Part shown: one piece after another, positions 34,069 through 43,949 of the stretch
Layout of the letters: every line of letters begins with the position of its first letter
Position numbering within the stretch: the first letter of the stretch is position 1
Assembly (NCBI RefSeq): GCF_963667685.1
Contig: NZ_OY763930.1
Span: 846,001 to 910,000, forward strand
From: Maridesulfovibrio sp.
GTDB taxonomy: Bacteria; Desulfobacterota; Desulfovibrionia; Desulfovibrionales; Desulfovibrionaceae
Direction: 5' to 3'
Length of the DNA stretch: 64,000 nucleotides
Notes under the pieces: model-generated
Database searches by the model: none
The model's input: only the letters and a program-made list of their open reading frames with translations
What the model was told of the DNA's origin: nothing
Translations under genes and position numbers: made by a program

Positions 34069-35259
34069 TCAATATTTATTAATTTTTTGTTTCAACACTT
34101 CAAACTGATCGCCAGTGCATGAACCTTCAGCACACTTCTTCAGCCAATCGTTATCACACGTCTCAATCTGCTTTGTCGTCTTGTCAAAAAGAATCAGCAG
34201 ACTTTCGATAAAAGCTGAACTGTCTGCGACAGTTAGCTGACCGACAGGAACAATTTTTACAGCCCCGTTTTTGATCTTACTGTTAACAACATCCCCAAGC
34301 GCGGATTTCACAATAAGGCGGACGTAGCTGCCATAGACCCATGATTGCCCCGTATCGTTCTCATCAAGTTTAACTTTCTTAAAACCTCTGACCGCTATTG
34401 TTATTGGATAGTCACCATCTGGAACTGTAAGTTCGAAGACATCTCCATTTGCAAAGCGTCCAGCCATTTTACTCCCTATAGCTTTGCCTTTCGTATAAGG
34501 CAGAATACTCGTCTTCAAATTCTTGGCAAAAAAAGAGCTAAACTGCTGGGCAACAAAAATCTTAAATTCTTTTTTCCGCGCATCCGGAAAATTTTTACCG
34601 ATGAAATCCTTTGCCTTGGGTTCTAAAGTTACTTCTTCAACTTTAAAGGTCAGATTGGAGGCGTTTGATTTAACTTTTGCATCTTTAAGAAGAGAGCAAA
34701 GCGAATCCAAAAAATTAACTCCCGCAATATCGGATAAGTAAAGCTTTTTAAAAATTTCGAGCTTATGCTCTTCTGTAGGAATTTCAGGAGTACAATCCGT
34801 AGCGCGTACTCCAAACGGATAGCAGGCCACAACTTCCATCTTTACAAAATCAAAAATTAAAATCTGACCATGTAGATTGTAGACTGATTTAACCAGACCT
34901 TTTTCAATAACTTCAACAGCGACATCTTCCCAATCAAGAGCAACGGCCATTGCCAAGCCTTCCCCACTGTCCAATTGACCGAGCTTGCCCATAATCACAT
35001 TGATATCTTTAATCTCAGTTTTACCGACCATTTCAGAAAGTTTCTTTTCCACAAGAGACCTTCCGTCAGCATCCTTAAACCCATAAACCTGATTACTGTA
35101 ATTATACTGACTTTCAATATCTGCGTGCTCTCCGAGAAAAGCAAAGCCAGAATACTGCACATTTACTTTAATCGCATGAGCATCTGCACATATGGGAGTG
35201 AAAAACATGCAAAAAACAAAAAGCGCAAACAAAATTTGCGCGGCACCATTATCTTTCAT
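34069..35259 (-). CDS. Exported protein of unknown function, cluster gene 1
   Basis: About 396 residues from the ATG at 35259 (GGGGAGC upstream). Signal peptide ILFALFVFCMFFTPICADAHA. The mature protein contains several cysteines (VACYPFG, DCTPEIP, a C-terminal CDNDWLKKCAEGSC group) that could form disulfides in the periplasm. No domain is recognised. It lies 14 bases before cluster gene 2 and is the first gene of the unit; about 600 bases of sparse sequence lie upstream. Confidence 0.7.
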   Translation of the reverse strand: MKDNGAAQILFALFVFCMFFTPICADAHAIKVNVQYSGFAFLGEHADIESQYNYSNQVYGFKDADGRSLVEKKLSEMVGKTEIKDINVIMGKLGQLDSGEGLAMAVALDWEDVAVEVIEKGLVKSVYNLHGQILIFDFVKMEVVACYPFGVRATDCTPEIPTEEHKLEIFKKLYLSDIAGVNFLDSLCSLLKDAKVKSNASNLTFKVEEVTLEPKAKDFIGKNFPDARKKEFKIFVAQQFSSFFAKNLKTSILPYTKGKAIGSKMAGRFANGDVFELTVPDGDYPITIAVRGFKKVKLDENDTGQSWVYGSYVRLIVKSALGDVVNSKIKNGAVKIVPVGQLTVADSSAFIESLLILFDKTTKQIETCDNDWLKKCAEGSCTGDQFEVLKQKINKY

Positions 35260-35322
35260 CTTGTGAGAGCTCCCCTGCTGATACGTTGATATTAACCTAA
35301 ATATTATATAATAATTAGCCAA

Positions 35323-35946
35323 TTATGCCAGCCGATTACTAACTTAATTAATTTATTATATCAACATTAAATTATGATTATACGAATCGAACAGGATCAT
35401 TTTTGCAGACTGTTTTCTTAATAAAGACTCCTTCAGCTTTATAAGGCTGAGAAAGGCAACACGAACAAACCTAACAAGCGGCTTTCAGCGTTTTTTAAAG
35501 TGAAATACCACATAAAAAACGGACACCCCATTTTTAGGTTAAGCAGCTAGTTTTTGGTTACGGTAATAATCCTGTTCAAATCGATCTGCGAGACACAACT
35601 GACCCGGTATGCCGGCGTTTTCTGTTGCAGACCGAGATTATGAGCAGCAGCAACGAGGACATGCTGTTCGCCAAGATGTTTTGTTTCCAGTAGCTCTCCG
35701 AAATCGCGGACTGCTTTTCCTGAGCTTTTGGATGTGGCCGTAAATATCTGCTGAAATGGAATTACAGTCGCTTTCGGCATATTTAAGCAAGTCCCAGCTT
35801 AAGTCTTTCAATGCACCAGCAGAATATCGGCCAACTTAAATATCGCCCCACAAGCGGCTATAGTTAACTTACGATGTAAAAAGAATGGTTATTGATTTAT
35901 CACCTTGAAATGAGTCCCCACTTGACAAGCTTTTTCTTGAAGAATA
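35323..35946. other. Intergenic stretch, no confident gene
   Basis: An AT-rich region between divergent transcription units. A 77-codon frame on the minus strand (35547-35780) has ordinary composition but no good ribosome-binding site and no recognised family; it may be a remnant. Promoters for cluster gene 1 (minus) and the IclR-type gene (plus) should lie here; TTGACA at 35921-35926 could be a -35 element for the latter. Confidence 0.4.
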
Positions 35947-36744
35947 GTGTTTGTTCAACATTTAGGAATGGAGTCCAGTATTTTGGAAAATAACAAAAAA
36001 TCTACATTAGAAAGAACCATGGCGATCCTGGAATACCTTGCCGAGCACGGTACGGCTTCCGCTTCAGAACTTATCGAAAGTTCGGGAATCGCCAAAAGCA
36101 CAGCATATCTGCTTCTTAAAGAAATGCTGCAATTAGGTCTGATTTCGCAAAATGATCGCGGTCACTACAGATTATGGGTGCGGCTTATAGCTTTAGGTGA
36201 AAGAGCTTCTGCCCAGCTAGACATCAGGGAAACATCCCGTCCGCACCTTGAAGCACTTATGGAACGCATCGGGCTGCTCTGTCACTTCGGTATCTTTGAC
36301 GGTGATACGGCCTATTATATTCTTAAAATTGAGTCCCAGAGTTCAATTAGCGTCCGCTCTTATGTGGGGAAAAGATTATCTCTGTATCGCTCCGGCCTTG
36401 GTAAATGTCTACTAGCATGGCAGCCGGAATCTGTTCGTGAGGGCATCATTGCAGAGACGGAATTTAAAAAAGTTACTCCCACCACAATTACATCCCCGGA
36501 AGCTTTAACAGAGGAGCTTGCTCATATTCGAAAGCAGGGCTGGGGATTTGATAACGGCGAAGATGAGCCTTCTGTGCGGTGTGTGGCAGCTCCTGTTTTT
36601 GATGCCAGAGGTAAAATTGCCGGAGCAATATCGGTAGTCGGGACATCAATGCAGGTTACTGACGATGCAGTCCCTGCTTTAGCGGATGAGGTAGTTGCCT
36701 GCGCTCGTGAAATTTCTCAGGACTTGGGATGGGTAGAACCCTAA
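35947..36744 (+). CDS. rhmR: IclR-family regulator of the rhamnonate cluster
   Basis: About 260 residues with an N-terminal winged helix (LERTMAILEYLAEHGTASASEL, then GIAKSTAYLLLKEM) and a C-terminal IclR effector domain (about 85-260: GLGKCLLAWQPE, GWGFDNGEDEPSVRCVAAPVFD). It is encoded directly upstream of rhmD, rhmT and rhmA in the order of the E. coli yfaXWVU genes, so it probably represses or activates them in response to L-rhamnonate or its keto-deoxy product. The start is uncertain: GTG at 35947 or ATG at 35968. Confidence 0.88.
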   Translation: MFVQHLGMESSILENNKKSTLERTMAILEYLAEHGTASASELIESSGIAKSTAYLLLKEMLQLGLISQNDRGHYRLWVRLIALGERASAQLDIRETSRPHLEALMERIGLLCHFGIFDGDTAYYILKIESQSSISVRSYVGKRLSLYRSGLGKCLLAWQPESVREGIIAETEFKKVTPTTITSPEALTEELAHIRKQGWGFDNGEDEPSVRCVAAPVFDARGKIAGAISVVGTSMQVTDDAVPALADEVVACAREISQDLGWVEP

Positions 36745-36813
36745 CGCGTGTATCGGACATGCGTATAGTTTTCTTCCCTGACAAGATAATTGTATAAATA
36801 TGGAGGATGGAAG

Positions 36814-38019
36814 ATGAACCTTCCTAAAATTAAAGAGATTAGAGCCTACTATTGCGGCGGAGCAACAGCTAAAAAAGCCGGAGGCGGAGGCGACTACCAT
36901 GATCAGGCAGGTGGACATTGGATTGATGACCACATTGCTACTCCTATGAGTAAGTACAAAGAGTACGAGCAATCCCGCCAGTCTTTCGGCATCAACGTGC
37001 TGGGCACACTTATTGTTGAAGTTGAAGCTGAAGACGGAACAATCGGATTTGCTATCTCAACCGGTGGGGAAATGGGTTGTTTCATTGTTGAAAATCATCT
37101 GAACAGATTCATCGAAGGACGTTGCGTCAGCGATATTAAGTTGATTCACGACCAGATGATCAATTCAACAATGTACTATGCCGGTTCCGGTGGTCTTGTT
37201 ATGAACACCATCTCCTGCATAGACTTGGCCTTGTGGGACCTCTACGGCAAAGTTCTGGATATGCCTGTATACAAATTACTTGGTGGTGCTGTTCGTGACG
37301 AAATCCGTTTCTATGCAACAGGCGCAAGACCTGATGCAGCTAAAGAAATGGGCTTTATCGGTGGTAAAATGCCCACTCATTTCGGACCGCATGACGGCGA
37401 CGAAGGCATCCGAAAAGATACAGCTATGGTTGCTGAATACCGCGAAAAATGCGGACCAGATTTCTGGCTTATGCTCGATTGTTGGATGAGTCAGGATGTG
37501 AACTACGCGATTAAACTTGCTCACGCTTGCGCTCCATACAACTTGAAGTGGATCGAAGAGTGTTTCCCCCCTCAGCAGTACGACAGCTACCGTGAACTTA
37601 AACGTAACGCTCCTGCCGGAATGCTCGTAACCACTGGTGAACATCACGGAACTCTTCAATCTTTCGGAACGCTGTCTGAAACAGGCGTAGATATTATGCA
37701 GCCTGATGTAGGTTGGTGCGGTGGTTTGACTACTCTTACCGAGATTGCAGCAATTGCTAAATCTCGCGGTCAGCTGGTTGTTCCTCACGGTTCATCTGTC
37801 TACTCACACCACGCTGTCATCACCTTTACCAACACCCCGTTCAGTGAATATCTAATGACCAGTCCTGATTGTCTGGAAGTTCGTCCCCAGTTCCACCCAC
37901 TTCTTATCGGTGAACCTGTTCCTGAGAACGGACGTATCACTAAGGAAACTCTTGATAAACCAGGATTCGGTGTTGAACTCAATAGAGACTGCGACATAGT
38001 TCGTCCCTATAAACACTAG
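36814..38019 (+). CDS. rhmD: L-rhamnonate dehydratase
   Basis: 401 residues, enolase superfamily. It dehydrates L-rhamnonate to 2-keto-3-deoxy-L-rhamnonate with magnesium. It is very close to E. coli RhmD as I recall it, including [75 protein letters not shown] and [14 protein letters not shown]. Metal ligands are expected in LDCW, WIEE and TTGEHHG. GGAGG lies nine bases before the chosen ATG. The extent of identity with an enterobacterial enzyme suggests horizontal transfer. Confidence 0.95.
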   Translation: MNLPKIKEIRAYYCGGATAKKAGGGGDYHDQAGGHWIDDHIATPMSKYKEYEQSRQSFGINVLGTLIVEVEAEDGTIGFAISTGGEMGCFIVENHLNRFIEGRCVSDIKLIHDQMINSTMYYAGSGGLVMNTISCIDLALWDLYGKVLDMPVYKLLGGAVRDEIRFYATGARPDAAKEMGFIGGKMPTHFGPHDGDEGIRKDTAMVAEYREKCGPDFWLMLDCWMSQDVNYAIKLAHACAPYNLKWIEECFPPQQYDSYRELKRNAPAGMLVTTGEHHGTLQSFGTLSETGVDIMQPDVGWCGGLTTLTEIAAIAKSRGQLVVPHGSSVYSHHAVITFTNTPFSEYLMTSPDCLEVRPQFHPLLIGEPVPENGRITKETLDKPGFGVELNRDCDIVRPYKH

Positions 38020-38160
38020 ATCGATTTTACATGACGACTCATGGATTCGTGACGGGAAAAGCTTTAGTTGGCGGCCGGAACGAATGTGGGCCACCGGGTG
38101 GCAGCCCAGTAGCCCTCTCTCCCATAGCTTAATTAATGTATCACGCAACAGGAGATTTAT

Positions 38161-39444
38161 ATGTCACCAAACATTGAACAAGTTGTCAACAAGACTCGCT
38201 TGCGTCTCATACCTTTTATGCTGATGTTATACATTCTAGCATTTCTTGACCGTGCAAATATCGGATTTGCTAAAGACTCCTACCAGTTGGCTACAGGGCT
38301 GGGCGATGGAGCTTTTGCTCTAGGAGCCGGAATCTTCTTCGTAGCCTACGCCTTTCTCGGTGTACCTGCGAACCTGCTTATGCGTAAATTCGGTGCCCGT
38401 TCTTGGATAGGCGGAACTACTCTTGTCTGGGGGTTACTATCCGCTTCTATGGGATACGCTGACACTGAGTGGAAATTCCTGCTCGTCCGCAGTCTGCTCG
38501 GCGCAGCCGAAGCCGGCTTCTTCCCGGGTATGATCTATCTCACTTCACAATGGTTCCCTCAGAAGAGTCGCGCCGGAATTATGGGACTCTTCTATATGGG
38601 CGCACCATTGGCTCTGACTCTCGGCTCACCTCTTTCGGGAGCTTTGCTTGAAATGCACGGCTTTATGGGCCACCCCGGTTGGTACTGGATGTTCATAATT
38701 GAAGGTTGTCTGGCTTTAGCAGCTGGTATTGCCACTTTCTGCTATCTTGATAACTCTCCTTCAGAAGCTAGATTTCTTTCAGCTGAAGAACGTGAGTTGC
38801 TGTCCAAGACTCTTGAAATAGAAGAAAGTACAAAAAGTACTTCGAAAATAAGTGATGCTATTCGTAACTGGACTGTATGGCATCTGGCTATTATCTATAT
38901 GGTAATTCAGATCAGTGTTTACGGATTGGTCTTCTATCTGCCTTCTCAGGTGGCAGCACTCATGGGTACTAACGTCGGGTTCACTGCTTCGCTGGTGACA
39001 GCAATTCCCTGGGTGGCAGCACTCTTCGGCACATATTATATTCCTAGGTATTCTGACAAAACAGGAGAGCGTAGAAATATTGCAGCTATGACCCTATTGT
39101 TAGCCGGACTTGGAATTGGAGTTTCTGCTTTCGCCAGCCCTGTAGCCGCTATTATCGCTCTCTGCTTCGCCGCTGCCGGTTTTATCGCTGTGCAGCCTGT
39201 CTTCTGGACTATGCCTACCGGACTTCTTTCCGGCACAGCATTGGCCGCCGGCATTGGATTCACCAATATGTTCGGAGCATTCGGCGGATTCCTTGCACCT
39301 AACATCAAAGCTCAGGCTGACATCTTCTTTGGTAATCATCTTGCCGGACTGCTGACACTTGCCGTCATAACTGTTTTTGGATCGGTATTTATTATGATGC
39401 TTCCTCAGAAGAAGGCTCCCAAAGCTGTTTATAGCGAAGCCTAA
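38161..39444 (+). CDS. rhmT: MFS transporter for L-rhamnonate
   Basis: 427 residues with twelve membrane helices, anion:cation symporter (ACS) branch of the major facilitator superfamily. The N-terminus (RLRLIPFMLMLYILAFLDRANIGFAKD) and LGAAEAGFFPGMIYLTSQWFP are typical of that branch. The gene lies between the dehydratase and aldolase genes, as in E. coli, so L-rhamnonate import is the likely role. AGGAGA precedes the ATG. Confidence 0.9.
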   Translation: MSPNIEQVVNKTRLRLIPFMLMLYILAFLDRANIGFAKDSYQLATGLGDGAFALGAGIFFVAYAFLGVPANLLMRKFGARSWIGGTTLVWGLLSASMGYADTEWKFLLVRSLLGAAEAGFFPGMIYLTSQWFPQKSRAGIMGLFYMGAPLALTLGSPLSGALLEMHGFMGHPGWYWMFIIEGCLALAAGIATFCYLDNSPSEARFLSAEERELLSKTLEIEESTKSTSKISDAIRNWTVWHLAIIYMVIQISVYGLVFYLPSQVAALMGTNVGFTASLVTAIPWVAALFGTYYIPRYSDKTGERRNIAAMTLLLAGLGIGVSAFASPVAAIIALCFAAAGFIAVQPVFWTMPTGLLSGTALAAGIGFTNMFGAFGGFLAPNIKAQADIFFGNHLAGLLTLAVITVFGSVFIMMLPQKKAPKAVYSEA

Positions 39445-39476
39445 TAGCTTCAATCAATAAATAACAGAGTAAAATA

Positions 39477-40271
39477 ATGAGACTTAAAAACAAATTCAAA
39501 GAGGCTATTGCAAAAGGAGAAGTCCAGATAGGCTTATGGCTTAGCACTGCATCTCCTTACATGGCCGAAATGGCTGCAACATCTGATTATGACTGGTTGT
39601 TGATCGATGGCGAGCATGCACCTAATACCATTCATACTCTGCTTGGTCAGCTACAGGCTGTTGCACCGTATCCCGCTCATCCGGTTGTCCGTCCTTTAGA
39701 AGGCGACACCGCGTTGCTAAAACAGGTTCTTGATATCGGCGCGCAAACCGTGCTGGTTCCGATGGTGGATACTGCCGAAGATGCAAAACGTGTCGTCTCA
39801 GCACTTCGCTACCCTCCTGTAGGAAAACGTGGAGTTGGTGCCAGTATAGCTCGTGCTTCGCGCTGGGGCCGTATTTCAGACTACATGGCTAAGGCAGAAG
39901 AAGATCTTTGTTTGCTGGTACAGGTTGAGAGTTGTGAAGCTCTTGAAAATATGGATGAAATCCTTGTTGTAGAAGGAATAGACGGTGTGTTTATCGGGCC
40001 TGCCGATCTATCTGCTTCTATGGGACACCCTGACGATGCCGGGCATCCTGAAGTTCTGGAAACAATTGAACGCTGTATTCGTCGCATTCGTGAGCAGGGT
40101 AAGGCGGCCGGATTCTTAGCTGTTGATAAAGATATGGCGCTAAATTGCATTGAATGGGGAGCTAACTTTGTTGCGGTAGCCGTAGATACCATGGCATACA
40201 TTGATGCTATCGATGCAGCATTGGTTCCGTTTAAAGGCTTGCGTAAAGGTTCTGACAAAAAAAGTTATTAG
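39477..40271 (+). CDS. rhmA: 2-keto-3-deoxy-L-rhamnonate aldolase
   Basis: 264 residues, HpcH/HpaI class II aldolase family. It cleaves 2-keto-3-deoxy-L-rhamnonate to pyruvate and L-lactaldehyde. Family and near-identical E. coli RhmA motifs: [80 protein letters not shown]. The catalytic His and the metal-binding Glu and Asp lie in DGEH, QVES and GPADL. It is the last gene of the cluster, followed by a terminator. Confidence 0.95.
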   Translation: MRLKNKFKEAIAKGEVQIGLWLSTASPYMAEMAATSDYDWLLIDGEHAPNTIHTLLGQLQAVAPYPAHPVVRPLEGDTALLKQVLDIGAQTVLVPMVDTAEDAKRVVSALRYPPVGKRGVGASIARASRWGRISDYMAKAEEDLCLLVQVESCEALENMDEILVVEGIDGVFIGPADLSASMGHPDDAGHPEVLETIERCIRRIREQGKAAGFLAVDKDMALNCIEWGANFVAVAVDTMAYIDAIDAALVPFKGLRKGSDKKSY

Positions 40272-40299
40272 TTAACAGATAGATTCTCATTTATCTGAG

Positions 40300-40363
40300 G
40301 CTCCCCGGACTTCTGCCAACGTGCCCACTACGCATTGACAGTAAGGACGGGGAGCTTTTTTTT
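40300..40363 (+). terminator. Terminator of the rhm cluster
   Basis: GCTCCCCG (40300-40307) pairs with CGGGGAGC (40348-40355), followed by eight T. The loop is long (about 40 bases). Confidence 0.75.
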
Positions 40364-40666
40364 GGCATATTTCACTTCACTATTGTTCTGGAAGAATTTG
40401 TAATATTCACTGGCTGCCATGCGGTAGTTCCATTGAGCTCCGTAGCCCTGCTTTAGAGAAAGTTATAATTGAGTTTTCGGACATACCCTCAGAAGGCCTA
40501 ATTTCTCTATATTTGACTGAAACAGAGCATGCAAATACGTCATAAGAATTTGGATTAATGATCTCTTTTTTATTGAACTTTATTTTAATCCTACACTATC
40601 TCGGTAGCAGAATTCCCAGCAAAATCCTTTTCGTTGCAAGACAAAAGTTGGGGAACTAATCATCAA
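40364..40666. other. Intergenic stretch without a gene
   Basis: An AT-rich spacer of about 300 bases between the rhm terminator and the tRNA terminator. One short minus-strand frame is open for about 60 codons but has no start codon near its beginning and no ribosome-binding site. Nothing else was seen. Confidence 0.5.
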
Positions 40667-40704
40667 ATAAAAAAGGACTTACAACCATAAAGCTGTAAGT
40701 CCTT
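40667..40704 (-). terminator. Terminator of the tRNA-Leu gene
   Basis: AAGGACTTACA (40673-40683) pairs with TGTAAGTCCTT (40694-40704); on the minus strand a T-run follows. It ends eight bases past the CCA of the tRNA gene. Confidence 0.88.
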
Positions 40705-40712
40705 GTAATATC

Positions 40713-40799
40713 TGGTACCGGGAGCGAGACTCGAACTCGCAAGGCATTGCTACCGGCGGATTTTGAGTCCGCTGCGTCTACCAATTCCGCCATCCCGGC
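40713..40799 (-). tRNA. tRNA-Leu (anticodon CAA)
   Basis: An 87-base class II tRNA with encoded CCA. The acceptor stem GCCGGGA pairs with TCCCGGT (G-U first pair). The anticodon stem GCGGA/TCCGC holds loop CTCAAAA, giving anticodon CAA. A long variable arm and a GTTCGAGTC T-loop are present. It has its own promoter and terminator and could serve as an integration site, but no mobile element is attached. Confidence 0.97.
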
Positions 40800-40813
40800 A
40801 TGTTGAGGGATTG

Positions 40814-40842
40814 TTAATATTAGATGAAGTTACCGCTGTCAA
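40814..40842 (-). promoter_or_regulatory. Sigma-70 promoter of the tRNA-Leu gene
   Basis: On the minus strand TTGACA (40842-40837) and TATTAA (40819-40814) are 17 bases apart, about 15 bases before the tRNA 5' end. Confidence 0.65.
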
Positions 40843-40989
40843 GAACAATTCGCAACATATCTCTATATCCTTCCAGAATTTTAAAAAAATTTGAAATAAA
40901 TTGATTGAATGCATTGTGCTCTATTGTAAACGAGGAAACTCGATGATACTTTTCCAGCTCCTTCCAATACTTCTAAAAAAGAGATTCCC

Positions 40990-41676
40990 ATGATCCCTAC
41001 AGGTTCACTTGTCAACGGTGCTGCCATTATAGGTGGTTCCATCATTGGCATTCTACTGCATAGCAGATTTCCCGACCGCATCCGTGAAATTATCTTCCAG
41101 GCTCTCGGCCTTGGGGTTATGCTGATCGGTATCCAGATGTCCCTGAAGGTTCAGGATATTCTTGTGCTCATGTTCAGTCTGCTTATCGGCGGAGTTCTCG
41201 GAGAGCTTCTAAGGCTGGATACAATGTTCGAACGTGGGGCCTCATGGATTAAAAGCAAAGTTGGATCAAACGATACAGGATTCGTAGACGGAATCATCAC
41301 TTCATCCCTTATCTTCTGCATCGGAGCAATGGCAATCATCGGCTCATTTGAAGAAGGAATCAACGGGGATACAACCATCCTTTACACCAAATCAATTCTT
41401 GACGGCTTCGCTTCCATCGCTCTCGCCTCATCCTACGGTGTAGGTGTTCTTTTTTCCTTTATACCGGTCATTCTCTACCAAGGAGCGCTGACTATTTTCG
41501 CCAGCTCTTTTCAGGAATGGTTCTCACCACTCATGATTAGCCAGCTGACCGCATGCGGCGGTCTGCTCATTATCGGCATCAGCCTTACCCTGCTTGAAAT
41601 AAAGAGAATCAATCTCTCAAACCTGCTTCCTTCTCTGGGAATGGTGATAGTTCTCACATTTTTTTTCAGCCAGTAA
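40990..41676 (+). CDS. DUF554 family membrane protein
   Basis: 228 residues with about six or seven membrane helices and the family N-terminus MIPTGSLVNGAAIIGGSIIG, plus GAMAIIGSFEEG. The family (YdfK/YqgA) is common in bacteria and has no firmly established function. The gene is alone between the tRNA and the phosphatase gene. No strong ribosome-binding site is seen, but the N-terminus is the normal one. Confidence 0.88.
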   Translation: MIPTGSLVNGAAIIGGSIIGILLHSRFPDRIREIIFQALGLGVMLIGIQMSLKVQDILVLMFSLLIGGVLGELLRLDTMFERGASWIKSKVGSNDTGFVDGIITSSLIFCIGAMAIIGSFEEGINGDTTILYTKSILDGFASIALASSYGVGVLFSFIPVILYQGALTIFASSFQEWFSPLMISQLTACGGLLIIGISLTLLEIKRINLSNLLPSLGMVIVLTFFFSQ

Positions 41677-41744
41677 CTGGATAAGTACAGACTTTAAACA
41701 TTTTCTCCATTGAATAATACCCGGGTATAGGGTTAAATAAGATT

Positions 41745-43949
41745 ATGAAACTCCGCTGGAAAATACTGATCATCCTGCTGACATTTTCCCTGATTCCCTT
41801 ATTTGTTCTGAAAACCCATGGCCTGAACTCATTAAGGGAACTCGGCTCGGACCTGCAGACCCAGACCAGGGTTACTTTGCTTGAGCAGGCCACCCAAAAC
41901 CTTGCAGAGCAGGCAAGGTCCGCAGCGGTCACGATCAATCTTGAAGACCTCCTTTACCGCACCACCTTGAAAAGTATTCAAGGCGAAACAGAGTTACGCC
42001 TTAATGACAACGACATTCCTCCGTTAGTCCGGGAACAGTACATAACCAGCCCTTACGGAGTCTTAAATAAGCCGGAACTACAGACAGATCCGGATTATAA
42101 AAAAATTGCCATGCTGCAGATGGGCAACCGCCATAAAGAGAACCATCAAACTAGTGCAGTAGATGGCATAAAACGCGGAGATCTCATAGACCTCCCGATC
42201 TCCAGGGACCAACTCTCATTCTGGCTTCCGGGAGGACTTTCACCGCAACAGGTAATGCCGGAAATTGCTAGACTGGCCCCTTTGCTTGATGATTTCAAAT
42301 CGTGCGCTGAAACCTTGGATAAACTTGTTCTCTGGCAGGAAGTAATCCTTGAAAACGGACTTACGGTTACGTATCCGGGGCATAATTCATTTCCAATGAA
42401 ATACGATCCCCGTGCTTATGAATGGTACAAGGAAGCACGTAGTCAGAGTGACCCATTCTGGACACTGCCATCAACAGATGCGGCCACAAAAACTTTATGC
42501 AACAGACTTACTGTTCCGCTCTATGGAAATAATAAAAAGTTCATAGGTGTAGCCTCGCTGGTGATTCCCATAGGGATAAGCCTGAACAAAGCCCTTGTTT
42601 CCACAGACACGACAATAGCAAAAGTCATGATGGTCTCCACCCTGCACCGGGATGAAAAAGATAAGGATTCTTTGCTAGTACTTGGAAAAATTGATGCTGA
42701 ACAGGTCAGAGACCATGTTCGCCCCGAGCATGGAAGGTTCTGGCAGGCTCCGCCCAAGGAGGAGTGGCTGAATGAGGATACCCCGGAATTCAAGACACTG
42801 ATTACTGATGTAGACAACGGCGATACCGGCGTACTGCAAATGGATTTCAGAGGTATTCCCTCCCTGTGGAGCTACAGCCCGATCCACAAATCCGTATCCA
42901 TCCTGATCATTACCCCTACTCATAAATTCACAGCTGAAGCGGATGAAGCCGAACAATATGTTCGCGAAAGCATCGCCAATCAATATGAGGGAACTTCACT
43001 GATAGCAGTTGCGGTTATCCTCTCCATAGCCATTGTGGCTTATTTTGTGTCCCAAAGCCTGTCCACACCAATTCGCAAGCTTTCTGAAGCCATGATCAAG
43101 GTCGGCGAAGGAGACTGGAATGCAAGAGCGGATTTTCACTCCAAGGATGAGCTTGGAGACCTTGCACAAAACTTTAACTACATGGTTCCGCAGCTACACG
43201 AACATGCCAAAATACGTCAGGCCCTTAGTCTGGCTGATGAAGCGCAACGGTCACTTTTCCCCCAGGCCCCCCTCGAAATAGAAGGAGCCGATATAGGAGC
43301 CCGCTGCATTTTTTCGGAGAAGACAGGGGGAGACTACTATGACTTTATTGGCTGTGCCAACTGCGGACCGGATACATTCGCCATAGCAATAGGCGACGTA
43401 TCCGGCCACGGCATTAACGCAGCCCTGCTCATGACCAGCGCGCGGGCGTATATACGCGCACTTTCAGGCCACGGGAGGACTCTGGTAGAAACGGCAAAAG
43501 ACGTTAATCGTCTCATTACCATGGACTGTTCCCAGACCGGACATTTCATGACCATGTTCATGGCTACCTGCAACGTGCAAGAAAAAACAGTAAACTGGAT
43601 CAGGGCCGGACATGATCCCGGACTGATATATTCTCCGGATACGGACAGCTTTGAACAGCTAATTGGAACAGGACTGGCTATGGGCGTTGAAGAAGAATAC
43701 CTGTACCGAGAATATACAACCCAAATGGCGCAAGGCCAGATACTTGTTCTCTATACTGACGGGATATGGGAATCACACGATCCTTCCGGGAAACAATTCG
43801 GCAAGAACCGTTTGATGCAACTTATCAGAGATACCTGCCATAAGCAGGCCCAGGACATATCAGATTTAATACTGGGCGAAGTATCAGCATACCGCAACGG
43901 TCTTCCTCTCGAAGACGACTGCACAATTATCGTGGTTAAAATTTTATGA
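41745..43949 (+). CDS. Membrane-bound SpoIIE/PP2C-type phosphatase with Cache-like sensor and HAMP
   Basis: 734 residues. Membrane helix at about 5-25, a large extracytoplasmic region with Cache-like features (PRAYEWYKEARSQSDPFWTLP), a second helix at about 418-440, HAMP (about 440-495) and a C-terminal SpoIIE phosphatase domain (GGDYYDFI, AIGDVSGHGINAALLM, VLYTDGIWES, DDCTIIVVKI). The aspartates of these motifs bind the two metal ions. RsbU-like enzymes dephosphorylate anti-anti-sigma factors, but no such partner is encoded nearby. The gene overlaps the next by four bases (ATGA). Confidence 0.92.
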   Translation: MKLRWKILIILLTFSLIPLFVLKTHGLNSLRELGSDLQTQTRVTLLEQATQNLAEQARSAAVTINLEDLLYRTTLKSIQGETELRLNDNDIPPLVREQYITSPYGVLNKPELQTDPDYKKIAMLQMGNRHKENHQTSAVDGIKRGDLIDLPISRDQLSFWLPGGLSPQQVMPEIARLAPLLDDFKSCAETLDKLVLWQEVILENGLTVTYPGHNSFPMKYDPRAYEWYKEARSQSDPFWTLPSTDAATKTLCNRLTVPLYGNNKKFIGVASLVIPIGISLNKALVSTDTTIAKVMMVSTLHRDEKDKDSLLVLGKIDAEQVRDHVRPEHGRFWQAPPKEEWLNEDTPEFKTLITDVDNGDTGVLQMDFRGIPSLWSYSPIHKSVSILIITPTHKFTAEADEAEQYVRESIANQYEGTSLIAVAVILSIAIVAYFVSQSLSTPIRKLSEAMIKVGEGDWNARADFHSKDELGDLAQNFNYMVPQLHEHAKIRQALSLADEAQRSLFPQAPLEIEGADIGARCIFSEKTGGDYYDFIGCANCGPDTFAIAIGDVSGHGINAALLMTSARAYIRALSGHGRTLVETAKDVNRLITMDCSQTGHFMTMFMATCNVQEKTVNWIRAGHDPGLIYSPDTDSFEQLIGTGLAMGVEEEYLYREYTTQMAQGQILVLYTDGIWESHDPSGKQFGKNRLMQLIRDTCHKQAQDISDLILGEVSAYRNGLPLEDDCTIIVVKIL

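Noticed and set aside
35547..35780. 77-codon frame in the spacer upstream of the IclR-type gene
   Set aside because: No ribosome-binding site and no recognised family; kept only as a possible remnant in the spacer entry.
40363..40666. Approximately 60-codon open frame on the minus strand with vague PilZ-like residues
   Set aside because: No start codon near its beginning, no ribosome-binding site, and the resemblance is too weak.
40713..40799. tRNA-Leu gene as the attachment site of an integrated element carrying the rhm cluster
   Set aside because: No integrase gene and no direct repeat of the tRNA end was seen on the other side of the rhm genes.
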